In this document: positions 1 through 5,197 of the stretch, one piece after another
How positions within the stretch are numbered: position 1 is the first letter of the stretch
Layout of the letters: every line of letters begins with the position of its first letter
Source: an uncultured Lachnospiraceae bacterium
GTDB taxonomy: Bacteria > Bacillota > Clostridia > Lachnospirales > Lachnospiraceae
Direction: 5' to 3'
DNA: 6,559 nucleotides
NCBI GenBank assembly: GCA_905236275.1
Contig: CAJOPI010000295.1
Span: 1-6,559, forward strand
Made by a program: the position numbers and the translations under genes
Notes under the pieces: model-generated
What the model was told of the DNA's origin: nothing
What the model saw: only the letters and a program-made list of their open reading frames with translations
Databases searched by the model: none

Positions 1-1
1 G

Positions 2-694
2 GATTATGTCGTTATGATGGATGCGGACCTTCAGGACCCGCCGTCATTGCTTCCGGAAATGTACAGGACGGTAAAGTACGACGGTTATGACTCTGTTGCG
101 ACCAGAAGAGTCACAAGAAAGGGTGAGCCTCCGATACGTTCCTTTTTTGCGAGGATGTTCTATAAGATAATGAATCATATTTCACAGGCGGATATGGTAG
201 ACGGGGCGAGGGATTACCGCCTGATGAACAGGAAATTCGTAGATGCGCTTCTCGATATGTGCGAATACAATCGTTTTTCGAAGGGACTTTTCGGATGGGT
301 CGGCTTCAAGACAAAATGGCTTGAATATGAAAATGTTGAAAGGGTTGCAGGAGAGACAAAATGGTCCTTCTGGAAGCTCTTTAAATACAGTTTGGAAGGT
401 ATTGTTGCTTTTTCGACCTTTCCGCTTACCCTGTCATCGCTTATAGGCTGCTTCTGCTTTTTGGCATCTATAATCTCGATGGTATTCATCATTGCACGAA
501 GACTCTGCTTCGGAGATCCGGTTGCAGGATGGGCTTCAACTGTGACTATCGTAGTATTTATAGCAGGAATACAACTTCTTTGTATGGGAATACTGGGACT
601 TTATCTTTCGAAGACCTATCTCGAAACAAAGAGAAGACCTATTTATATCGTTTCTCAGACTAACTGTACAAAGCCGGAAAGGGACAGTAAATGA
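2..694 (+). CDS. Family 2 glycosyltransferase, membrane-anchored, 5'-truncated (GtrB/ArnC/DPM1-like)
   Basis: The reading frame is open from base 2, so the gene begins outside the window; 230 residues remain of a family that is usually a little over 300. The visible part starts at the metal/nucleotide-sugar binding motif (MMDADLQDPP, a DxD motif), followed by the acceptor-side segment DGARDYRLMNR and RFSKGLFGWVGFKT, both typical of polyprenyl-phosphate glycosyltransferases. Two C-terminal membrane helices follow (around FPLTLSSLIGCFCF and VTIVVFIAGIQLL), and the protein ends with the family tail RRPIYIV. Known members move a sugar from a nucleotide donor to undecaprenyl or dolichyl phosphate at the inner face of the membrane. 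The stop overlaps the next start as ATGA, so the aminotransferase downstream is translationally coupled. By inference both serve the same glycan pathway (wall polysaccharide, exopolysaccharide or flagellin glycan). The sugar cannot be deduced. Confidence 0.9.
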   Translation, partial: DYVVMMDADLQDPPSLLPEMYRTVKYDGYDSVATRRVTRKGEPPIRSFFARMFYKIMNHISQADMVDGARDYRLMNRKFVDALLDMCEYNRFSKGLFGWVGFKTKWLEYENVERVAGETKWSFWKLFKYSLEGIVAFSTFPLTLSSLIGCFCFLASIISMVFIIARRLCFGDPVAGWASTVTIVVFIAGIQLLCMGILGLYLSKTYLETKRRPIYIVSQTNCTKPERDSK

Positions 695-1983
695 TTGACG
701 AAAGATTTAAGGGCATTGAGCCCTTTAAGGAAAAAATCTGGCTCTCTTCTCCGACCATGCATGGGGAAGAGCTTGAATATATCAAAGAAGCCTATGATAC
801 TAACTGGATGTCAACTGTTGGTAAGAACTTAAACGAGGTAGAGCGTATATGCGCTGAAAAAATCGGACGGAAGTATGCTGTGGCACTGTCTTCGGGGACT
901 GCGGCACTTCATCTTGCCATACGCCTGTGCGCGGAAAAGCTTTACGGTCAGCCGAAGCTGCCGCATGGATGTCTGGAGGGGAAAAAGGTATTCTGCTCAG
1001 ACATGACCTTTGATGCAACAGTAAATCCTGTGGCTTATGAGGGCGGAGAGGCTGTATTTATCGGCACTGAGTATGATACTTGGAATATGGACCCGAAGGC
1101 TCTTGAAAGGGCTTTTGAAATTTATCCCGAGGTTAAACTTCTGGTAATCGCCCATCTTTATGGTACGCCCGGAAAAATGGACGAGATAAGAAGGATCTGT
1201 GATGCGCATGGGGCGTTGATAGTCGAGGACGCGGCAGAGTCCTTCGGAGCATCCTATAAGGGTGTCCAGACGGGATGCTTTGGGGATGTTTCCGTCATAT
1301 CGATGAACGGCAACAAGATAATCACAGGAAGCAGCGGAGGAGTGCTTCTGACGGACGATAAGGTTCAGGCAGAGAAGGTCAGGAAATGGTCGACTCAGGC
1401 GCGCGAGGATGCTGCATGGTATCAGCACGAAGAATTAGGCTACAATTACCGCATGAGCAACGTGATTGCAGGAGTTATCAGGGGACAGCTTCCGCATCTT
1501 GAAGAGCATATTGCTCAGAAGAAGGCTGTCTATGAGCGTTACAGTGAAGGCTTTAAGAATCTTCCCGTCAAAATGAATCCTTTTGATGCTGACAACTCAG
1601 AACCGAATTTCTGGCTCAGCTGCATTATTATAGATTCAGAGGCAATGTGCGAACAGGTACGCGGAGAGAAGAAGGCTCTTTATATAAGTGAAAAAGGAAA
1701 GAGCTGTCCTACGGAAATCCTCGAAATGATCTCGATATTTAATGCTGAGGGACGACCAATCTGGAAGCCTATGCACTGCCAGCCTGTTTACCGCTTAAAT
1801 CCCTACATTACGGCAAGAGGCAGCGGACGGGCAATCAGCAATGCCTATATAAAATCGGATGAGAGCATTATTGACAGCGGAGAGGATATATTCGAACGCG
1901 GACTCTGCCTGCCGAGCGACAATAAAATGACGGCGGAGCAGCAGGACAGAATAATCGAAATCGTAAAAAGAAGCTTCGAGTGA
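691..1983 (+). CDS. DegT/DnrJ/EryC1/StrS family PLP-dependent sugar aminotransferase
   Basis: This 430-residue protein has the hallmarks of nucleotide-sugar aminotransferases, which convert a keto-sugar nucleotide to an amino sugar using pyridoxal phosphate with glutamate as usual donor. Visible motifs are the phosphate-binding SSGTAALHLA (residues 67-76), the pyridine-nitrogen aspartate D180 in VEDAAESFGA, the Schiff-base lysine K209 in MNGNKIITGSSGG, and the C-terminal signatures RPIWKPMH and FERGLCLPS. The ATG overlaps the stop of the glycosyltransferase by 4 bp, with the purine-rich GGAAAGGGA as ribosome binding site inside the upstream gene. It is longer than many family members (about 370-400); the extra length lies around residues 318-345 and 374-397, flanking RPIWKPMH. 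The pairing with a membrane glycosyltransferase resembles the ArnB/ArnC arrangement in logic, but the substrate here is unknown. Confidence 0.93.
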   Translation: MIDERFKGIEPFKEKIWLSSPTMHGEELEYIKEAYDTNWMSTVGKNLNEVERICAEKIGRKYAVALSSGTAALHLAIRLCAEKLYGQPKLPHGCLEGKKVFCSDMTFDATVNPVAYEGGEAVFIGTEYDTWNMDPKALERAFEIYPEVKLLVIAHLYGTPGKMDEIRRICDAHGALIVEDAAESFGASYKGVQTGCFGDVSVISMNGNKIITGSSGGVLLTDDKVQAEKVRKWSTQAREDAAWYQHEELGYNYRMSNVIAGVIRGQLPHLEEHIAQKKAVYERYSEGFKNLPVKMNPFDADNSEPNFWLSCIIIDSEAMCEQVRGEKKALYISEKGKSCPTEILEMISIFNAEGRPIWKPMHCQPVYRLNPYITARGSGRAISNAYIKSDESIIDSGEDIFERGLCLPSDNKMTAEQQDRIIEIVKRSFE

Positions 1984-2000
1984 TAAGTCAGACCTCGAAG
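1974..2000 (+). other. Short inverted repeat spanning the aminotransferase stop codon
   Basis: CTTCGAG (1974-1980) and CTCGAAG (1994-2000) form a perfect 7-bp stem with a 13-base loop that contains the TGA stop. No T-tract follows on the plus strand, so it is not a standard terminator. It could stabilise the 3' end of the glycan operon mRNA or be chance. Confidence 0.35.
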
Positions 2001-2010
2001 TAATGAGAAA

Positions 2011-2038
2011 GGCACAGCACCAGGGGAAGTGCTGTGCC
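2011..2038 (-). terminator. Perfect 10-bp hairpin, probable terminator of the minus-strand small gene
   Basis: GGCACAGCAC (2011-2020) and GTGCTGTGCC (2029-2038) pair perfectly around an 8-base loop. Read on the minus strand the stem is followed by a modest T-rich tract (TTTCTCATTACTT) and lies about 33 bases after the stop of the 57-codon gene, as expected for its terminator. On the plus strand it is followed by CAGAAAGAGGAAG with no T-tract, so termination of the aminotransferase transcript here is less likely. Its loop is identical to that of the hairpin at 2261-2302. Confidence 0.6.
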
Positions 2039-2071
2039 CAGAAAGAGGAAGATAAACCGGTTTCCTGACTA

Positions 2072-2245
2072 TTAAAGTGGAACACCGGTCAGGGTTAGGG
2101 AAAGATTCTTTTTTTCGTTGGTCGGATTAACCGAACCTGCTTTCTCACTCGCGAGTATCATTGAGTTCAAGGCATCAACCTGATCCGATACTCCATAGTT
2201 GAAAAGATTCTCTATATTAAGTGTGAGGTCGGTCGTCGTACTCAT
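2072..2245 (-). CDS. Small uncharacterised protein, 57 aa
   Basis: I do not recognise this protein. The frame begins at an ATG (2245-2243) and runs 57 codons to TAA, with TAG directly behind it. The start is preceded at 6 bases by a strong ribosome binding site (GGAAGGAG), a TTGAAT/TATAAT promoter lies about 80 bases upstream, and a 10-bp hairpin follows the stop, so it has the full outline of a monocistronic gene. The peptide starts MSTTTDLTLNIENL, has an uncharged-to-acidic middle (GVSDQVDALNSMILASEK), a basic stretch (NEKKN) and a hydrophobic end LSLTLTGVPL. It contains no cysteine, no signal peptide and no clear membrane helix. It lies antisense to the gap between the glycan operon and dtd. 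It could be a regulatory peptide, a structural small protein, or the coding part of a dual-function RNA. Confidence 0.6.
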   Translation of the reverse strand: MSTTTDLTLNIENLFNYGVSDQVDALNSMILASEKAGSVNPTNEKKNLSLTLTGVPL

Positions 2246-2259
2246 ATCCGGCTCCTTCC
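2246..2259 (-). promoter_or_regulatory. Ribosome binding site of the 57-aa gene
   Basis: On the minus strand, GGGAAGGAG (2260-2252) stands 6 bases before the ATG at 2245. This strength and spacing are the main reason for calling the small ORF real. The GGGAA part can also pair with the UUCCC of the upstream hairpin loop. Confidence 0.65.
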
Positions 2260-2260
2260 C

Positions 2261-2302
2261 ATACAGAATATAGCTAACAGGGGAATTAGCTGTATACTGT
2301 AT
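2261..2302 (-). promoter_or_regulatory. Long leader hairpin with the same loop as the terminator
   Basis: Arms ATACAGAATATAGCTAA (2261-2277) and TTAGCTGTATACTGTAT (2286-2302) pair over 17 positions with two imperfect pairs (2267/2296 and 2271/2292), around the 8-base loop CAGGGGAA on the plus strand (TTCCCCTG on minus). In the minus-strand transcript the hairpin lies in the 5' leader, directly next to the ribosome binding site of the 57-aa gene, so it can influence translation or RNA stability. One imperfect pair is G-U on the plus RNA and A-C on the minus RNA, so the strand that folds is not settled by the stem alone. Confidence 0.6.
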
Positions 2303-2321
2303 ACATACAACTTATATTTAT

Positions 2322-2349
2322 ATTATATATATTTGTGCAAAATATTCAA
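2322..2349 (-). promoter_or_regulatory. Sigma-A-type promoter for the 57-aa gene
   Basis: On the minus strand, TTGAAT (2349-2344, 4 of 6 consensus) is followed after 16 bases by a perfect TATAAT (2327-2322). Transcription would start near 2315, giving a leader of about 70 bases that contains the hairpin at 2261-2302. The whole 2305-2380 stretch is extremely AT-rich, so chance matches are more likely than usual. The promoter of dtd on the plus strand must lie in the same stretch but I could not fix it. Confidence 0.5.
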
Positions 2350-2392
2350 GTTAAGATTTTATAAATATTATTAACTCTATTGAGGTGGCAGA

Positions 2393-2842
2393 ATGAAGTT
2401 TCTTGTACAGAGGGTAACAGAGGCCTCGGTTACGGTAGAGAACGAGACCGTTGGAAATATAGGCAGGGGATTTCTTGTACTTATAGGGATTGAAGACGGG
2501 GATAACGAGGCTCTTGCCGACAGGATGGTAAAGAAACTGACAGACCTTAGGATCTTTGAGGATGAAGAGGGAAAGACAAACCTAAATATAGAGTCGGTGG
2601 AGGGTGAACTCCTGCTGATATCGCAGTTTACACTTTATGCGGACTGCAGAAAGGGTAACCGGCCGTCATTCGTAAAAGCCGGTAAACCGGAAATGGCGAA
2701 TGCCCTTTATGAATATATCATCTCAAAAGCAAAGGAAAGGGTGAAGGTTGTTGAAAGGGGCGTATTTGGAGCTGAAATGAAAGTCCGGCTTCTGAATGAC
2801 GGTCCTTTTACGGTGATGCTTGATTCAAAGGAACTGTTTTAA
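2393..2842 (+). CDS. dtd: D-aminoacyl-tRNA deacylase (DTD)
   Basis: This 149-residue protein has the usual family length. It hydrolyses D-amino acids (for example D-Tyr) and glycine mischarged on tRNA, releasing free tRNA and protecting translation; it acts in the cytoplasm as a homodimer. Family signatures are the N-terminal MKFLVQRVTEASVTV, the SQFTLYAD motif at residues 77-84, KGNRPSF (87-93), and the Gly-cisPro motif in NDGPFT (135-140; G137-P138) that gives L-chiral rejection. The ATG has a GAGGTGG ribosome binding site (2381-2387) at 5 bases. No terminator separates it from the next gene, but that gene has its own promoter, so the two need not be one operon. Confidence 0.97.
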   Translation: MKFLVQRVTEASVTVENETVGNIGRGFLVLIGIEDGDNEALADRMVKKLTDLRIFEDEEGKTNLNIESVEGELLLISQFTLYADCRKGNRPSFVKAGKPEMANALYEYIISKAKERVKVVERGVFGAEMKVRLLNDGPFTVMLDSKELF

Positions 2843-2900
2843 GAGATGATTTCAAATATACACTTCAATGCATAAAAGCGTTAATGTGATAAATTACGCC

Positions 2901-2929
2901 TTGAAAAATCCGTATTTGTCTGCTATAGT
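2901..2929 (+). promoter_or_regulatory. Sigma-A-type promoter for the shikimate dehydrogenase gene
   Basis: TTGAAA (2901-2906) and TATAGT (2924-2929) are separated by 17 bases, each one to two bases from consensus. A start near 2936 would leave a leader of about 35 bases before the ATG at 2971. Confidence 0.6.
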
Positions 2930-2957
2930 AATCAAAATAACATGGATGAAAGTGAAT

Positions 2958-2965
2958 GGAGGAGG
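2958..2965 (+). promoter_or_regulatory. Ribosome binding site that sets the dehydrogenase start
   Basis: GGAGGAGG lies 5 bases before the ATG at 2971. It overlaps the in-frame ATG at 2956, which therefore cannot be the used start. Confidence 0.85.
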
Positions 2966-2970
2966 CATTT

Positions 2971-3840
2971 ATGGAGAAAAGAATTACAGCTACGACAACA
3001 CTTTTGGGACTTCTGGGGTCACCGGTCTCACATTCGACCTCGCCTGCAATGATGAATCTGGCGGCATCAATTCTGGGGCTTGATTATGCCTATGTTGCGT
3101 TTGATGTAAAGGAGGACAAGGTTCCACAAGCACTTGAAGCAATGAGAACCCTCGGAATCAGGGGCTTCAACGTTACCATGCCGGATAAGATCGCGGCTGC
3201 AAAGAACGTTGATAAGCTATCGCCGGCAGCAGAGATAATCGGTGCAAGCAATACCGTTGTAAATGATGACGGTGTACTTACGGGATATATCACAGATGGC
3301 GAAGGCTATGTGAATATGCTTAAGGACAATGGCATAGATATAAAAGGCAAGAGAATAGTTGTAGCCGGCGGCGGCGGTGCTGCAACGGCGATACAGGTGC
3401 AGAGCGCGCTTGATGGTGCGGCTGCTGTGGTTATATTTAATGTAAAAGACAAATTCTTCGAGAGAACTCTTGAAACGGCGGATAAAATCAGGGCTAAATG
3501 TCCCGAATGCGAAGTGAAGGTATGCGACCTTGCAGACGCTGATGCACTTGCCGAAGAAGTGTCGAAGGCTGACATTTTCTCGAATGCAACTATAGTCGGC
3601 ATGAAGCCCATGGAAAATGAGAGTATTATCAAGGACAGCTCGCTTTTCCGTCCGGAGCTCATAGTTACCGATGCGGTTTACAATCCTGTGGAAACAAAGC
3701 TTCTTCGTGAGGCAAAGGAAGCAGGCTGCAAAACCATCGGAGGCAAGGGAATGCTCATGTGGCAGGGCGTAGCCTCATTCAAGCTCTTCACAGGACATGA
3801 TATGCCCGTTGAGGAAATAAGAAAGGCTTTCTTTAGCTAA
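2971..3840 (+). CDS. aroE: Shikimate/quinate dehydrogenase (YdiB-like AroE family)
   Basis: This 289-residue enzyme belongs to the AroE family, which reduces 3-dehydroshikimate to shikimate in aromatic amino acid synthesis. Visible residues are the substrate-binding serines in SPVSHSTSP (S20, S22), the catalytic lysine K73 in NVTMPDK, N94 in GASN, catalytic D109 in YITD, the nucleotide-binding glycine loop AGGGGAA (132-138) and Q265 in MLMWQG. The C-terminal half (GMKPMENES, YNPVETKLL, AGCKTIGGKGMLMWQG) matches my memory of E. coli YdiB better than classical AroE. The cofactor loop after the second strand reads FNVKDKF rather than the NRT..R of NADP-dependent AroE, so NAD use or dual specificity, and possibly quinate activity, is plausible. 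The usual Asn before TD is Ile (GYITDG). A shorter start at 2971 is chosen over 2956 because of its ribosome binding site. Confidence 0.93.
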   Translation: MEKRITATTTLLGLLGSPVSHSTSPAMMNLAASILGLDYAYVAFDVKEDKVPQALEAMRTLGIRGFNVTMPDKIAAAKNVDKLSPAAEIIGASNTVVNDDGVLTGYITDGEGYVNMLKDNGIDIKGKRIVVAGGGGAATAIQVQSALDGAAAVVIFNVKDKFFERTLETADKIRAKCPECEVKVCDLADADALAEEVSKADIFSNATIVGMKPMENESIIKDSSLFRPELIVTDAVYNPVETKLLREAKEAGCKTIGGKGMLMWQGVASFKLFTGHDMPVEEIRKAFFS

Positions 3841-3851
3841 AAACCGAAAAC

Positions 3852-3880
3852 AAAAAGACACCCTTTGGGGTGTCTTTTTT
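3852..3880. terminator. Bidirectional intrinsic terminator
   Basis: AGACACCC (3856-3863) and GGGTGTCT (3868-3875) form an 8-bp stem with a 4-base loop, flanked by AAAAA on the left and TTTTTT on the right. It ends the dehydrogenase on the plus strand and the convergent STAS-kinase gene on the minus strand, whose stop lies 4 bases beyond. Confidence 0.93.
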
Positions 3881-3883
3881 AGG

Positions 3884-4963
3884 CTATTTATTTTCAAGAA
3901 CTGAGAGCAGCTTCTGATTCAGGATATAATAACGCTTAAGGAGCATCTGCATATTCTCGATGGCTCCTTCGCTGCTTCCCGACATGTAAATCGGGAAGAA
4001 GGCATCCCAGAACTTCCTGCAGTTTTCAATGGAAATCCCCATCATGCTGCTGCAGTTGATAGCAGATGATTCGACGAGCGAAGCATAGATTCCCTGAAGG
4101 TCGAAAATCGGATGACCGTAAGAGGAAGCGGACATATCGAGAAGCATAAGCTCTCCGTCATGCACCGTAACGTTTGAAAGGGTAATATTTCCATGCAGGT
4201 AGCTCCTGCTGTCGGGAATGCCGTCAAGAAGCTTGTTTATACTGTCCCTGTCAGCCGGTTTAAGCCAGCCTTCCGCATCCTCCATCCATTCGCGGTACTT
4301 GTCCTTGATGCTTGGAAATGCATCTGAGTTAACCTCTATGGAGTGAAGCTCTTTTAAGAAATTGGCGAATCTGTCGGCATATTCTTCGAGGGAAGCCGGA
4401 TTCTTCTGGATAATTTTTGAAAGAGAGGTCGTATCGGAAGCCTCGAAAATCAGACCATAGGAGGAACCGATCGAACAAAGTTCAAAGGGGATAAGGGTCG
4501 GCACACCGAGAACAAGAGCTTTTTTTGCAAGCTCTCGTTCCTTCTTGATCTCGTCAATGCTGATGCCTTTGCGGTAAACCTTTACCATGGTGTCGGCACT
4601 CTTGCGGTAGAACTGACCGTTGATACTTTTCATAAGTGCATGAGCATTGTCAAGGTATACGACTTTTAATTTTTTGCTCACATCAAAAATATCTATAAAA
4701 CCGGTTACTGCAAAAATATCAAAAATTTCATCGGAAACATTCGATATGGATATGTTTTTACCGCTCTTTTTCTTCAGTTTAAGCAGTGCCCTGAGTCCGG
4801 CACTTGAAATATACTGAAGATCTGCGGCATCCATAATGATGTCCTTTCCCGCGTTTTCACTGTAATGCTTAAAGAGGAAATTTTCAAATTCCTCAGAATT
4901 ATTGGAATCAACCCTGCCTGAAAGAATATATTTGATTTTCTTATCGCCAACCTTACAATTCAT
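3884..4963 (-). CDS. STAS domain fused to an APH-like kinase domain with an altered catalytic motif
   Basis: The 359-residue product has two parts. Residues about 2-95 are a STAS (anti-sigma factor antagonist, SpoIIAA/RsbV-like) domain: MDAADLQYISSAGLRALLKL carries the potential phosphorylation serine S54. Residues about 105-359 look like an aminoglycoside-phosphotransferase/choline-kinase fold, most like the TIGR02172 putative kinase family: VKVY supplies the ATP lysine K128, ERE (142-144) a possible helix-C glutamate, then HGNITLSN (257-264) and LLDMSASSYGHPIFDL with the metal aspartate D276. The usual catalytic HGD is HGN (N259), so phosphotransfer may be lost or altered. The start at 4963 has a GGAGGTG ribosome binding site 4 bases away; the upstream in-frame ATG at 4996 has none and adds 11 non-domain residues. 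It is divergent from a sigma-28-driven gene, and a role as a cytoplasmic phospho-switch is only inference. Confidence 0.85.
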   Translation of the reverse strand: MNCKVGDKKIKYILSGRVDSNNSEEFENFLFKHYSENAGKDIIMDAADLQYISSAGLRALLKLKKKSGKNISISNVSDEIFDIFAVTGFIDIFDVSKKLKVVYLDNAHALMKSINGQFYRKSADTMVKVYRKGISIDEIKKERELAKKALVLGVPTLIPFELCSIGSSYGLIFEASDTTSLSKIIQKNPASLEEYADRFANFLKELHSIEVNSDAFPSIKDKYREWMEDAEGWLKPADRDSINKLLDGIPDSRSYLHGNITLSNVTVHDGELMLLDMSASSYGHPIFDLQGIYASLVESSAINCSSMMGISIENCRKFWDAFFPIYMSGSSEGAIENMQMLLKRYYILNQKLLSVLENK

Positions 4964-4967
4964 GAGC

Positions 4968-4973
4968 ACCTCC
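4968..4973 (-). promoter_or_regulatory. Ribosome binding site that sets the STAS-kinase start
   Basis: GGAGGT on the minus strand lies 4 bases before the ATG at 4963. No comparable site precedes the in-frame ATG at 4996. Confidence 0.75.
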
Positions 4974-4996
4974 ACAGGAATTATACTCGAGTACAA

Positions 4997-5111
4997 ACTA
5001 CATTTATAATTCTACAATATTAATAAGCAGAAATGAGGGAAATTCATGAAAAAACTTGTTCTTTATTTAGAACTTTGAAGAAAAAAATTCAGAGGATTTT
5101 TCAAAAAAAGC
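4997..5111. other. AT-rich divergent intergenic region upstream of the sigma-28 promoter
   Basis: This stretch must contain the promoter of the minus-strand STAS-kinase gene. Candidate minus-strand -10 boxes are TAGAAT (5024-5019) and TATAAA (5018-5013), but neither has a convincing -35. On the plus strand a perfect TATAAT lies at 5015-5020 with only a weak -35 (TACAAA, 4992-4997), ahead of a 10-codon ORF at 5046-5078. Runs of A at 5049-5054, 5082-5087 and 5103-5109 may bend the DNA or act as an UP-like element for the promoter that follows. Confidence 0.4.
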
Positions 5112-5138
5112 TAAACTTTTCCGTTAATCAGCCGATAT
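5112..5138 (+). promoter_or_regulatory. Flagellar sigma-28 (sigma-D/FliA) promoter
   Basis: TAAACTTT (5112-5119), 11 bases, then GCCGATAT (5131-5138). The enterobacterial FliA consensus is TAAAGTTT-N11-GCCGATAA and the Bacillus sigma-D consensus is TAAA-N(14-16)-CCGATAT, so the match is 14 of 16 to the first and complete to the second, with exact spacing. Transcription would start near 5145, about 50 bases ahead of the coiled-coil gene at 5198. Confidence 0.85.
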
Positions 5139-5183
5139 ACAATATGGAATAGTGACAGGGATGTCGGGAGCACTTTTGGGATT

Positions 5184-5190
5184 GGGAGGT
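5184..5190 (+). promoter_or_regulatory. Ribosome binding site of the coiled-coil gene
   Basis: GGGAGGT stands 7 bases before the ATG at 5198. It overlaps the in-frame GTG at 5189, which rules that GTG out as the start. Confidence 0.85.
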
Positions 5191-5197
5191 GGCTCTT

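Noticed and set aside
1056..1063. GCCGATAA on the minus strand, resembling a sigma-28 -10 box
   Set aside because: No TAAA -35 box lies at the right distance, and the site is inside the aminotransferase gene.
2064..2093. Inverted repeat CCTGAC/GTCAGG around the small gene's stop codon, with a T-run at 2110-2115
   Set aside because: The loop is 18 bases and the T-run is too far from the stem to act as a plus-strand terminator.
3306..3662. Minus-strand ORF of 118 codons
   Set aside because: It lies wholly antisense to the well-supported shikimate dehydrogenase gene and has no family features.
5080..5110. GAAAAA/TTTTTC inverted repeat followed by A-run
   Set aside because: The stem is A/T only and unstable; it is better seen as A-tract DNA upstream of the sigma-28 promoter than as a terminator.
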